Part shown: in pieces, positions 19,431-31,617 of the stretch | How positions within the stretch are numbered: position 1 is the first letter of the stretch | Layout of the letters: every line of letters begins with the position of its first letter | From: Cladopsammia gracilis | Lineage: Eukaryota; Cnidaria; Anthozoa; Scleractinia; Dendrophylliidae | Length of the DNA: 64,000 nucleotides | NCBI GenBank assembly: GCA_022457155.1 | Contig: JAJGOT010000033.1 | Span: forward strand, 1,012,501 to 1,076,500 | Reading direction: 5' to 3' | Notes under the pieces: generated by a model | Told to the model about the DNA's origin: nothing | What the model saw: only the letters and a program-made list of their open reading frames with translations | The model's database searches: none | Program-made: the position numbers and the translations under genes

Positions 19431-22400
19431 ATGAACTCTTTCAATAACAAAAGACCCGCTTATATGTGTAAGTAAGTTTTTTTAAGATTGCCTTTAAGAG
19501 AGAGACGAACTTTATAGACATTATTTTATTCAGTGTTCTATTAGAGAGGCCTGATCATCTCTATAAAACCTTAGACCGAGTCTACATGTAGTCTACCAGC
19601 ATTTTGTATGTACAGCGAGTTGCATGGTCATGATTGTCATGAAATTTGCAGATACAAAACCAGGGAGCTCGAAGGCTTATGTGACGATGTAAGGAAAAAA
19701 TCTATCGTCGCATTTTAATGGGCCATTCCATTTAATGTCCGCACCCTCCCCCCCTATTGAAGGGTAGGGAAATCCTAGGGGGAGGGGAGGGGGTTCAAGA
19801 GTCATTTCTGAAGGGGTAACTTTGTCGGAACCTTTGATCAATCAACAACACCTTCCTTTTTCTGAAGGGGGAAATGTGTCGGCACTTTGATCTTTTTTTC
19901 CTAAGGGGTAAAATTCATAATTACCCTTCAATAGGGGGGGGGGGGGGGGGGTGGATATTAAATGGAATGGCCCAATATATTGCGAGCATTTTGTGTAAAA
20001 CTGAGGTTGTAAAATGTGATAATTTCTTAAAATCAAAACATTCTTATATTCACTTAGGATGCCACAATTATAGAAAAAAATATTTGCTACCAAAAAGCTC
20101 GATTAAAAATGTAACCAATAAATAGGTTTGGGCCACCTGTAGCTTTTCTAATGCTTGTTCTTCAAAATTTTGAATTTCCTGTCTGCAGATGCCAAAGGTT
20201 TCAAGCTTGACAAATTTCTTGGAAATTTACAGGTAACAGAGCTCTGAAGTTGAAATTGATCCAAAGAATGGGAATCTTTTTTGAAAACTCTGCTGTTTCC
20301 CCTCTAGAGCATTCTAGGAGCATGCTCCCCCAAGGAATTTTGAGAAATTGAATGAATCCTCTTACAAATGCTCTTATAATCATGTCTTAGGATGATCATA
20401 TGTAAAGGTGGCTTCTTTGCCAAGTGACACTTGAATATTGACCTCCTTGAGATCACGCTTGCAGACATCTTTGTGTATATAATTATCAGCCTCTATTCCA
20501 GTTGCCCTGGGCACATAATAGAATTTGATGTCACTCATCAAGCTGATTGGGAAGATTTCCTAGGTCAGGGACACCTCACACTTTCGTGCCCGGCCCCAAC
20601 CCTCTATGAGCTCTCTTGTCTCGGTAAGCACATTGTTGAGACTAGGGAACGAGGCTGTATAATATATCATTCTATAATGGTAGCAGAACTGATTGGAGTC
20701 CAATTCTATTTGTAATCAAGTGATTACTAGTAAACAAAGTTTTCAGTTGTCTGACTTTATTCCTCTTGAATGTCTCCTTCAAGAAACCTGCTGTATAGAT
20801 CTTTTAAAATTACAATGCTCTTACACTGTACATGTATTTTAGGGTTACAAAGTTGCCACTGGTCAAGTCAGTAGTGATGAGTTACGAAGTGTCTCTAATA
20901 AATATGGTGAGTACATTAAGTATACAAATGTATTTATACTCATCATAAACATGGTAAACATGTATGGTCCAGTTTACTGATAGCAACAATACAATAATTA
21001 TTCTCTGTCAGGTTCAGATGAAGGTGCTGTGTTTGGTTCACTCATTACAAATGCTTGTGGCAGTTCCAAGAATGAAGGTATTTTACAAGTGCATGATCAA
21101 TACACACTCCTTCCTTACCTCTGCCCCATTATTTTATGAGGCTTATTTATCTTCCAGTACCCATGATTATATACCTGTGTTGAACAAATACCTCAGGTTT
21201 GACTGTGCTAGGATCCTACATGCACTCGGACCTATAAGATCTTAAGTTTCCAATGGATTTAGAGAAGGGCTCAGGGGGTGAGGTGTTAACATTTTCACTC
21301 CCTGGGGGAATGTGCCCCCGCACCTTGTAACTTCAAGAACATAGAGGCTATGACAATGAAACCTAGAGGGTAAATAGTACATCCAAAACTGTCTCCTTTG
21401 TGGTCTGCACAATGGAACGATGACGCCATATGACATAGTAATAATAATTAGTTACACGGCCACCATCTTGGATCCACCATCTTGGATTTCTGAAAGGTTT
21501 AAAAACCTTCAAATTGACTCAAAATAAATCAAAACCAATAAATAAATGCTAAGTGACATAAAAATATAAAAGTTACACCAATAAACATTGTTTTTCTTCA
21601 TTCAAAGGTATAAATATACAAATTTCAAATAACATGGCTGTCAAAATCTTGTTGCCATGGAAACATCAAGTCACGTGATCAATAAATTGTCATATGAAAT
21701 TGTTGCCACAAAGTTTGACGGCATTTGAATACATATTAAAGAAGTTATGAGTGTTGAAAGTTAGCGTGGGCACTTTGTGCCCCCCCCCCCCCAGGCAAAA
21801 TAGGGCCGGCCGGGTTAAGCATTGCTTTTGACTGATGGGATCTGTTGACTATGGAAATGATTCAAGACAAGTAAATGGATTTTAAGTCCAATCTTGTTTG
21901 CTGTATTTGACAGGTGTCATTAAGAGAGAACAACCAACAAACAGAAGGAGGCGAAAAAGAAGAAGAAGAAAGCCTGGCAACAAAGAAACAGAGGATGAGA
22001 CTTGTGAGCCTGGGTTGATGCCAAAGTTGAATTCTCACCCTTTGACCTCTCATGAGCCACTCACTATTCCATCAGCTTTGCTGGGTAATGATTTTATAAA
22101 ATATGAACACTTATTTCCCTTACTTTTCATTTAGATAGATTATTAATAGCTTTTTATGTATTGAACAAGAATGTCAACATGAATGCATAAGTTATATTAA
22201 TTTTCTGCTTTTATTTATAATATGAAGAGGCTATTAAGTGCAAATTAAGTGACTTTTTGGGTGATTTTTACAGCTTGAAATTGCCTGAAAATGTTGCCTT
22301 CAATTTGTTCATAGAACACTGCCCTGAGTTTTTTCTGTTGGTCTCTGCTTAGTTTTCCAGGGAAACGGGCAAAAAACATTAAAAAAAGAAAAAAACGGTC

Positions 22401-25400
22401 GGCATCTTCTGTGTTTCCAAATTATCGTTACATGTATGTTTTTATGTGTTATGCTTTATTTTGAATTATTATAACAACTCAATCTTAGTTTTTAAAAAAA
22501 TCCATGGTTATTTTTTCATATAAAATCATTAAGAGGTACATTATTAAATTATTATAAAGTAAAAAGGGGAATTTAACAGTATAACAGCAATATTCATTGT
22601 GACCTGTCATTTCCGTCTTCATGGTAGCTTACACTGACTGTGGCTCTTCAGATGATAATGATACTAAAAGTGACAAAGATGGAAAATCCTCATCTTCAAG
22701 CACAGACAATGAGGGTGAAGATGTGGGTGAAGATGTGGATTTTTTTGGATTGAGTTGTAAAACAAAGGTTAGACACTGTTTTGTGCAGTGATTTGGTACA
22801 ATAATATCCATGAGTGCACAGCTTTGGTCAAAATTGTATACCTGTCAAGTCTCGCAACTTAGGTGTGAGTCTCATGCCCTTGAGTCCAAAACTCCAATCT
22901 CACGCCAACTCATGCCTATGGAGTGATTTCTCATGCCCGACTTACAGGTTTTTATCATTCTGAACATTATGATTACAGCTGGATGTTATTAAGCGGAGGC
23001 CTAAGGTCCATGGAAACTTTCAAAGTCTTCGGAACATCTTCGGACAACTTCTGACACCTTCGGAATAGATCAGGTTGTCTTCCGATTTGGTTGCGTTACC
23101 TTCAGAAATCCTGGCACTTCCATGAAAAAATTCTCATGCCTATCACTCAAAAAAAGTTGGCTGGTATAAAACAACAACAACAACAACCTTTATTCATGTG
23201 TACATACATTAATTTTTTTTATGTAACAATATGCAGACATTATGTTAGGAATTTGAAGAGGAGGTACATTTACAATGTACTGGGCCAGCCATCCACGAAA
23301 CACTCAATTTTTGTTGTGTGTACAGAGATCCAAAACTGACCGATCTACAAAAACATCTGGGGAGAGCTCAAATAAAACTTCCACAAGTACAGTAAGCCAC
23401 AAGAACCAAGAAAGGTATTTAGTGCACAAGTATAATTTTTATATGCACATTTAAAAGCACAATTGAAAGGCACATATGTTGTGGGAGAAGGAAGGGGGAT
23501 AGGCGTTGTCCAGGACCCAAGGTCAGCGAGTGGCATATTAACCATGAGATGGGTGTCATGGAGCACAGCAAGCATTACGAAACCAGAGAGTGGTAACAAT
23601 AACTATATATACTGCGGTGGGTGGGTGGGGAAATAAACACTTGACTTTAGCAGTGAAACTGAGCTGAATGGGGAGTAGACCACAACCGATTTATATGAAC
23701 GTAAACATGGCGAGTTCACATGAAGCAGATTAGCTGATAATCTATGAGCACGCGCAGGCTTGAATTGTGATTGGCCATTAACAATAAGGGGCTGGTAAAA
23801 GTATGTGTTTGCGATGCAAAGTACAAAAGATCGATTACCGGGAAAACACTGGCAAACAGCAGGGAGCTTTTAGGTTCAATTGAGCTAAACATTGACTCCA
23901 GTTTATGCTCGGGCAGAAACAGCCAATAATCAGTAATGCAAGAATTGCTAGGCTAAGAATAAACACCAGGGGTCAATTCAATAAAACTTTTACAAGTGTA
24001 ATTTACAAGTGTAGCTATTGTTTTCAACCTCTAAAACAATGGCTACACTTGTTAAATACACTTGTAAAAGTTTTATTGAATTGACCCCAGGTCTCCTGTA
24101 AAATTGGAGCATGGTGGTAGCTAGTGGTAGGACTTGTCATAATAAACAAACATATTATGTAAATATTTGATGGGCGACCAGTATCCATATATGATAAAAG
24201 GTGTTTATAAAAACGTTGAAGCTGATCTAGATAAAAATTATATATCGTTAAAAGACTGAATTTTCGACTGCAACTGCAGTCTTCATCAGAGTAACTAAAA
24301 TATGCAGTTCGAGTGTAATATGCTAAAACTAAACATGACATTGACACTACCTATGGCACTCCACAATAGACAAGAATTCGGTGAATGAGTGGAAGCCATT
24401 CCCTTCTGTCTATAAGACATTATTGAAGCCCCAGGGGACAAAGTAACTTCTTAATTTAGTTTTAGCATATTACACTCGAACTGCATATTTTAGTTACTCT
24501 GATGAAGACTGCAGTTGCAGTCGAAAATTCAGTCTTTTAACGATATATAATTTTTATCTAGATCAGCTTCAACGTTTTTATAAACACCTTTTATCAAACA
24601 TATTATGTTTCAATTCTTTTAATAGAATACTGCCTCATCAACTCAATCTTCCAGAAAAGCAGCCAGAGATCTGGGACCAAGCAAAGCTCAAATATAAAGA
24701 TCAAGTCAGCACTTTATCAACCTATAAATGGTAACTTAAGACCTTTGATCATCAAGACTAATGTTATCCTCTGTAGAATAAAACCATCTCACCATGCACA
24801 TACTCTTCTGGGTGGTTTCTTAAGCTCTACAGTACAGCCCAAAAACAATGCACGCACAAGAACTTCATTTTGCATCCGCAAAACCGCAAATGCATGCGAC
24901 AACTTGCGGGATAGTTGTGCGGCAATCCCACAAGCTGTAAGAACTTCTTTGCGGTTTGAAGCTTAAAACTGCAAGGACATTTTTGCACTTAGATATCTGG
25001 ACCACAAGAACTTCTTTGCAGTGGCAACATTAACAACACAATCTTCTTTCGAAAAATTTTATTCAAATCTCCATTATATGTAGTTTATGTTTAAAAGCAA
25101 AACACGTACAATGTACAACTGAATTTAAGCATGTTTTAAAAACAATTCTCCAAAACTACACAAGCACACAAAGAAAAAGTCAATCACAGATTGATGTCAA
25201 CATAAATTCCCAATAAAATATGTAATCTGTTTTACCTTTAAGTCCCTCGCTTGCATGGAAATTCTTTAATAAATCTCCGTTTCTTTGGTTGTGAAATCTG
25301 TAATGAAAACAAACATCTCGGATGTTGTGTGGCGTCATATGCGCATGTTTTGCGACGTCATATGCGCCCGCGAGCTAGCCATGCCCAACGCAGGAGGGTG

Positions 25401-28400
25401 GGCGGCGGCACACGCACGCGCCCGCGAAACATTCTGCTAGCCATGACCATGAAAAATGACGGGCATAGGCTCCAGGTTCTATGAGTATGGGGCTCCGCGC
25501 GGGCCTTTGGCCCGCAGAGCTCCGCTATAAACAAAATTAACTTACCTTACTGCATAAATGTTACTCAGAGACATTAAAAATGTTTCTGGCTTAACATGAC
25601 CGTGTATCCTTCCAGATTTTTATGTTGTTCAGACATCTTACAAAATTGGTCTGACATTTACAATACCACCATGGACTTTTTACCTAGTTAGTTTTTACCA
25701 CTCAGATTGCTTGATTCAGTTCATCTAAAGTGTGTGTTTGAAGGGAAAGGTGGAATTCTCATCATGAGAATTTAAGTCATGTATAGAAGATGTGCCTCAA
25801 GTGAGTGTGTTTGGCTTATTAATTAGCTGGAAGTGCAGACGTGTAGGACACCTTCCAGAAGATTGCACTGTGCAGACTGGCAGCTCTAAGACAGGTAGGC
25901 AAATTAACAATCAAACTTCCCTAATATGACTATAACCTGTGAGCATAAATGTCAGCTTGCTCATATTATGATGCAACTACCATTGTCATGAGTGATCGCC
26001 TTTCTTAAATTTATAACTGACGTTAGGTTGTCCATGATACTGGCATTATTTTTTCAGTCAAATCATTACATTTGCATCCTCTCCAAAGTGTTTCAACTAC
26101 ATGCACATTAGAGCAGTTTTCAATTGAGTGTCGAAAGTAATTACACAATTGCTTTGGTTTTGCATTGCTACGCTTTGTGATTGGCTAAAAAATCTCGCGC
26201 CACTTTCTCGACCAATCGGAAGTAAAACCAAAACCAATCGTGACTTGCTCGCACGCGTTTTCCCGCGCTTGGCGCCGCCGACATGTAATTGCTTCGAGCT
26301 CTGATTGGTTCTTTGGATTGTTTACGACTGCTGTGATTGGTCTGAGTAATTACTTTGGTTTTGGTTTTACGACACTCAATTGAAAACTGCTTTGTAAGAT
26401 GCATTTAATAGGGATTTATTTTGAATTCATGTGGAATTCATACCGGCCAAACAAATGTGAATTTTAGTTTTCTTTCGTTTGCTAAAATGTAGGATCAGTG
26501 TTTGTCTATGGGCAGTCTGGAGGAGGTCGTAGTCAACAGGTGGGTTCATTTGCTCATGTTGTTCATCTCCATCTTTTTAGCAGGATTTCTGACATATCTT
26601 TTCAGTCCTACAATAAAGGTTCACTTAAAGTGCCCATAACGTTTAAGTTTTTATTTTCTCATCTGAATGTAAACATCACGCAAGGAACCTCGGCGAAACA
26701 ATTTCGCGCTTTGCACAAAACGCGAATTTTTTATGAATATTTCAAATCTTCAAAATCCTATTTTTTTTGCGGTATACCCGTCCCGCTGTTAAGAAGGCCA
26801 ACGGGCTCACATGTTCTTTAATCTACATCACAATTCCTTTGTTTGAAGTTACTTGTTCCTTTGTTTGAAGTCACGGGTTCCTTAATCTACGTCACGGATC
26901 CTTTGTTAACCAAGAGGGACCGAGAGGAGACTAATGCGAATGGTGTGCCAAAATGGCGGCAAATTTTAACGTTTTAAAAAAAAAATCTAAAAAAATCGCA
27001 TTTTAATTTAATCGCAAAATTTTTTCACGGAAGTTCTTGTGGTAATGTCTAGTATCAGATAAAAAAAAAATAGGTTATGGGCACTTTAAATGTAAACTCG
27101 GTGACGTTGTGAAAGGACACTCATGAATGTACTTTAATTTGAATAGGGTTTGTTCAGTTGTAAACGGTGTATTTTGGTGAGATAGTACTGGGTACTTCCA
27201 TCACCTAATCCCCATTCTTTGTCACATAATGCAGAAGGTTGTCTGATAGATAATAAAAATAACGATTGCTTCTTCTTTTTCTTCTTCTCGTAGAATAATT
27301 CAAAAGGATCATTTTACTCTAGCTCGTTAAAAGACTACTACAAAAGGTAAGTCGTTGGGCAATTGTTAGTCATTCCACTGCTACAGTAGGGACAACCCTT
27401 GATTCCGAAGATTCCATGATGGTCCTAACGTTTGAGTCTCAAGATAAAATTCTAAATTGTGAACAATCAAATGAAAGCATTCAAGGAATACTTTTCTGTG
27501 AACATTTTTATTTAAACTGCTATTTTGGAGAATGAAATTGAGTGCTTTTTTGGGTCATTTGTGACTTCGACAATGAAAGAAGTTGTGGTAATCCAATATT
27601 GCATGTACATGTATATTAACGCTTTGCTTTGGAACAGTCTCCCCGAGGAACTAACAGGAGCCCAGGGACGGATACGGGGGGAGGGATTGGGTGGCTAGCC
27701 ACCCCTCTATTGACCGTTGGTTTTAACAGTTTTCTTTTTAATTGCAACAATGAAAAAAATTATAGACGGTGTCAGTAATTGATCTTCTCTTCGGACTCAC
27801 ACATGGCAAATATGTTATCCAGTTTAGGAATATATTTCCAACTTAAATTGTTGTAAAAATGGCTCAGCTTTCCTTGAGTCCTCATTTGCTAAACGGATTG
27901 AGCGTCCCACCGGTTGCAGAAGGCTTGGATTCAATAGGAAATTGCACGATGACGTCATACGACTACAACTACCAGAATCCTTCAGTTTTTTGTTTTGTAG
28001 TGCAAATTAGTGCTATTGTTATTTAAACCGCACTGGGATTACAAAATTTAAATAAGAAATGAATTCTGGTAGTTGTAGTCAAATGACGCCATCGTGCAAA
28101 TGGCCTATTCCGTCGGGGACCCATGATCATCTTTAGTTGTTTTTTTTTGTATTTTTTTTACAGACATCAATTTCGAACACATATAAGATGATGTATTCCT
28201 TTGAAATAAACAGTGATAATGGCCGTCTAACCTGCTTTGTTTCGTCTTTCATTTTGACCGCAGGTGTCAAAAGCTTCGTGAGTCCAAGGATATAAAATGC
28301 AGTGATTGTGGTGTGAAGTCAAATTTGGCTTACTGTTTTGAATGTGGGTTAGTGGTAATCGTAACTGTTCATGTAAAAAAGAATATACGCCTTCTTTTAT

Positions 28401-31400
28401 CAGCAGTAAGTTGATCAATAAGATGTGTAGTTTTTGTGACACTGAAAATGTTATTTCAAAGGGTTATCCACAGGCTTGCCATCCTCTGTTTGTGTGGTGT
28501 GTTGTGCATTTGTAACGACCTTATCTGTTTATCAAACTAGCCTTAGCAAAGTTGAAATGTAGGGCCCTTAAAGCTGAATTACAGTCCGTAGTGCGCAATC
28601 TCGGGGTTTGTTTTCATTTTTTGTTTTGAATTTGTTGATATGTTAAACTTCGGTAATGGCATACATCGAGTAAATGGGAGAAACCACTGAGTAAACCGAG
28701 TCCGCCATTACGGCCGGTGTGTTTACGAATGCTCGATGAGCTGAAACGTCGGTTTGGGAAAACTTTGGGGTTCTTTTACTTGTTATTATTGTTTGGCAAG
28801 GATATCTGACGTTAATAATGAAGGAAAAGGTGAGTTTGTCCGGCCCGTAATTCTCATTTTCGCTAGTAAACGTTCCTTGTTTGTGAGTCTCACAAACATT
28901 GCCGTGCTGAGATTGCGCAGTATGGACTGTAATTCATCTTTAAAGGGCAGTTTCGACATTTTGCTTAATTTCCATGTTATATTGCCAAATGTTGCTAAAT
29001 AGAGCAGTTTTCAATTGAATGAGGTAAAACCAAAACCAAAGTAATTACTCTGACCAATCACAGCAGTCGTAAACAATCCAATGAACCAGTCAGAGCTCGA
29101 AGCAATTACATGTCGGCGGCGCCAAGCGCGGGAAAACGCGTGCGAGCAAGTCACGATTGGTTTTGGTTTTACTTCTGATTGGTCGAGAAAGTGGCGCGAT
29201 ATTTTTTAGCCAATCACAAAGCGTAGCAATGAAAAGCCAAAGCAATTGTGTAATTACTTTTCACACTCAACTTAAAACTGCTCTATACGACTAAATTGGA
29301 TTTGAGAGTCTTTATTTCATTTTCACCAGTTTTAAACATAACCAACCTTCCTTAGAGTAAAAGGCAAAGAGGAACAATGCTTTATACAATATACTTTACC
29401 GGATAAGTCATTGTTTGTAGTATATATTGAACATAACAGTGTTTCGTATTGTGTTGCCGGTTTCAGATTAACTTTATGTGATGGCCGAGGACACCTTATC
29501 AACCATCTTTTAGAATATCCCAGCCATACCAAACTCTATTCACACAAACTACAGCGACAGGTTAGTGAAAAGGTTTGGCAACACGGGAACTTACCAAGTC
29601 CACCTTTTACAGATTTTATATTAAGAAAGGCTATCAAAAACTTTTTCAAAAAAACATGTAAAAAATATCTAAAGCTTAATACGTTACGGCGCGCAAATGC
29701 CGTTATTCGGGTAAAAGTTGTAAAATTGTATGGATGGTCGTAGGAATTCATGGATGTCTCTACACCTGTATATATTGCCCAAACTATGGCATTATGTGCC
29801 CAGCACTAAAAGTAAAAATAATACGATTAAGATGGTGCTTTGGTGCTGTCATTTGTAGATAAAATGCTGTAAATCGACTTGTGAAGTTGTGGACGCTACC
29901 GAACTTTTATTGTGTTCATCGTGTCTGGACAGAGCGTTCACCAGCCATTACTCCATGATAAATGCCACCTGGTAAGTTTATTCCTCTCATCTTTACACTT
30001 GTTCTGGATTTAAACAGATGACTTTTTGAGCAATAGTTTGTCGCTTTGTTTTACAAAAGTAGACTAATTTTGGAATTATAGCCCTCAGGACAAAGTTAGT
30101 AAGACACAGGTGTGTGGTATATAATTTACATCAGAGTGTAGAAAACACGGATTTTAATATACATGTACCTCACAGCTGTTTCCTTTCCAAAACGAAGAGA
30201 AAACAGTCATTTGAGCCAGGGCTGATCGAAAAATATAAAAACATGCACGGCAGAATTTTTAAACGGACTTAGACCAGGTTTAACAAAATCGCGATCCAAA
30301 CAGCTTTCATTCTGACCAACCGAATTTTTAAACTTCGTTTACTGTAAGTAGTGTCAAGATGACTTATTGTATAGTCTAAAAAAAAAATCGTTTATTTACT
30401 TAAACTGACCCGCTATCACAAATTTAGAAGTCTATAGTCTTAAACCACGATCTAAGTTGGAATTCATTGAAAAAAATTGTTCCTTAAAACATAACTCTAT
30501 CTAAGCCGCTTAGATAGAGTTATGTCGTCGGCGGCGCCAAGCGCGGGAAAACTCGTGCGAGCTAGTCACGATTGATTTTGTTTTTACTTCTGATTGGTCG
30601 AGAAAGTGGCGCGAGATTTTTTAGCCAATCACAAAGAAACCAAAGCAATTGTGTAATTACTTTTCACACTCAATTGAAAACTGCTCTAGGGTAAATTGGT
30701 CACTGTATAAAGGAGATTCAAAAGCCTTTGAATCTCATTACGGTGGCCAATTTACCTTATGAACTCAAATTGTCGTGTTTCACTCCCCCATCGATGAACC
30801 ACCACAGTTTCTATAGAAACTAACTTTTATTCTTAGATAAAGTTAGTTAAGTTATTGGTCTGCCCATGACTATAGGTCCAGGACTGGATTGAAGTTGATT
30901 CCAAACGCTCTGGCATGCGAGCAGCATTTCCACTGGTAAGACTAGTATCGTTTTTAATACAAGCAGTGCTCATGCTTGTAATTTTGTTGACCAGCATGTT
31001 CGAGAGTTTGTCTTCAGTATGCAGCAAAGGACCTAAATTTAGTATTTTAAATTGCTAGATCATGAAACTCCCTTGCTGTTTTCAATATAAAGCTTTGAAA
31101 TATATCTGTAGTATCTTTAAGACCTTTTTTTTTTATAAAATCGTTTTCTTCGTATCTTTACATGTCGTTTTATCCCCTAAAAGCTATATAAACAGTGTTA
31201 TTTTCTATTTATGTTATCTTAATTTTTTGTAATGGGGAAGCCTATAAGTATAAGCGTGTATAGGTTCTCTTTAGTTTATATTTTAAAAGAAAAACAAAAC
31301 AAGATTCGGTCCAACGGATCAGTTGCACCGTCGACCAACAGGTGGCTTTTTACTGCTGTTTGCTGAAGTTATAATAATTATGACAACACAAAATCAAACC

Positions 31401-31612
31401 GTGTATCATTGGTAGAGCTTTTCAGTTTAGGTAAACTTTTAAAAAGTGTAGCAAATTGAAGTAATCTGGCTTGAGGTTTTGAAACAATGTTCTTTGTTTT
31501 AAGGCATCGAATGAACTGTGCTAACGCTACAGGAGAGGTCCTGGTAACAAGGGAAAAGTTGGAGAACAGTCGAACAAGAGACGAAGGGCTTCTGAGTGAA
31601 TTCTATTTTTAA
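19431..31612 (+). CDS. CCHC zinc-knuckle and Cys-rich protein, 15 exons, unrecognised family
   Basis: Exons: 19431-19467, 20189-20232, 20843-20906, 21012-21077, 21914-22084, 22628-22767, 23326-23414, 24626-24730, 25827-25894, 26493-26539, 27294-27346, 28264-28347, 29467-29560, 29859-29971 and 31504-31612. All junctions are GT/AG and phase-consistent, giving 427 residues from ATG (MNSFNNKRPAYM) to EFYF-stop. Order of features: a basic run at about 81-90 (RRRRKRRRRK), probably nuclear targeting; a Ser/Asp/Glu-rich acidic segment at about 130-168; a CCHC knuckle at 239-252 (CWKCRRVGHLPEDC, CX2CX4HX4C); a cluster C307/C310/C319/C322/C327/H332/H336 with B-box-like spacing; and a further C357/C358/C362/C373/C376 group. 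The knuckle is split across an exon join (TG/C). A nucleic-acid-binding role is inferred; I do not recognise an ortholog name. Introns hold many MITEs. Confidence 0.88.
19720..19973. repeat. Foldback MITE (gggccattccatttaat)
   Basis: Terminal gggccattccatttaat is mirrored by attaaatggaatggccc. The interior has G-rich and C-rich tracts plus repeated ctgaagggg/cctaaggggt motifs. It lies in the first intron of the zinc-knuckle gene. Confidence 0.85.
23969..24088. repeat. Palindromic MITE (ggggtcaattcaataaaac)
   Basis: The arms are near-perfect reverse complements: ggggtcaattcaataaaac, then ttttacaagtgta and gctattgtttt, mirrored around an 8-bp loop. It could form a hairpin of about 55 bp. Confidence 0.92.
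24254..24289 (-). ncRNA. Hammerhead-ribozyme-like core, left arm
   Basis: On the minus strand: CTGATGA (from 24289), a perfect 6-bp helix GACTGC-AGTT-GCAGTC, then GAAA and attcaGTC. These are the invariant core boxes with helix II of a type I hammerhead. Helix III between GAAA and GTC is short and unclear, so cleavage may need a dimer or may be lost. It is the mirror copy of 24499-24534. Confidence 0.55.
24499..24534 (+). ncRNA. Hammerhead-ribozyme-like core, right arm
   Basis: On the plus strand, the same strand as the host gene transcript: CTGATGA (24499-24505), helix II GACTGC/GCAGTC with an AGTT loop, GAAA (24523-24526) and GTC (24532-24534). Flanking gtta/taac could form part of helix I. 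It would be present in the host pre-mRNA about 90 bp before exon 24626-24730. Confidence 0.55.
25034..25529 (-). repeat. Dispersed element (tagcggagctc end), copy 1, reversed
   Basis: Read on the minus strand it begins tatagcggagctctgcgggc and runs through atgcccgtcatttttcatgg to aatttttcgaaagaagattg. It matches parts of 49385-50108 and 56465-57657. It retains an interior block (tgattgactttttctttgtg) that the 49-kb copy lacks, but stops short of the far end seen in those copies. Confidence 0.8.
26111..26393. repeat. 283-bp MITE (gagcagttttcaattgag), copy A
   Basis: Terminal gagcagttttcaattgagtg mirrors cactcaattgaaaactgct. Flanking TA suggests a Tc1/mariner-type target. The interior holds a GC-rich cgcgttttcccgcgcttggc block and repeated CCAAT/ATTGG motifs. 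It lies in an intron of the zinc-knuckle gene; copies B and C are at 29002-29283 and 30523-30686. Confidence 0.9.
27935..28108. repeat. MITE (gcacgatgacgtcat), copy 2
   Basis: Same family as 7418-7602 but inserted in the opposite orientation. Terminal ataggaaattgcacgatgac mirrors gccatcgtgcaaatggccta. It lies in an intron of the zinc-knuckle gene. Confidence 0.88.
29002..29283. repeat. 283-bp MITE family, copy B
   Basis: Near full-length and reversed relative to copy A (the GC-rich core reads gccaagcgcgggaaaacgcg). Ends gagcag...ctgctc are flanked by TA (left tagagcag, right ctgctcta). Confidence 0.9.
30491..30686. repeat. Truncated copy C of the 283-bp MITE with adjoining hairpin
   Basis: A perfect small hairpin (ataactctatctaagc and its mirror, 30491-30522) replaces the left half. 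From 30523 the sequence follows copy B through cggcgccaagcgcggg to the terminal caattgaaaactgctc. The left terminus is missing. Confidence 0.8.
30691..30757. repeat. Short palindrome (ggtaaattgg)
   Basis: gtaaattggtcac and gagattcaaaag are mirrored by cttttgaatctc and gtggccaatttac. Related to 8850-9057; the flanking tgtttcactccccc is also shared. Confidence 0.8.
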
Positions 31613-31617
31613 ATAAA
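31612..31617 (+). terminator. Polyadenylation signal overlapping the stop codon
   Basis: The reading frame ends TTT TAA at 31610-31612 and AATAAA occupies 31612-31617, sharing one base with the stop. A T/G-rich element (gttgttttatc) follows. The predicted 3' UTR would be only about 15-30 bases unless a later site is used. Confidence 0.7.

Larger units (their letters stand above)
24161..24594. mobile_element. Insertion with 142-bp inverted arms, each with a hammerhead-like core, flanked by 14-bp direct repeats
   Basis: The direct repeat caaacatattatgt occurs at 24147-24160 and 24595-24608 and brackets the segment. Inside, 24192-24333 and 24455-24596 are reverse complements over 142 bp (the right arm runs two bases into the repeat) with a 121-bp unrelated loop containing tgacattgacactacctatg. 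Each arm carries a ribozyme-like core. Inverted terminal copies and hammerheads are known in Penelope-like elements and their non-coding derivatives, so a non-autonomous Penelope relative is the best guess. No reverse transcriptase is present. It lies in an intron of the zinc-knuckle gene, 32 bp upstream of exon 24626. Confidence 0.7.
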
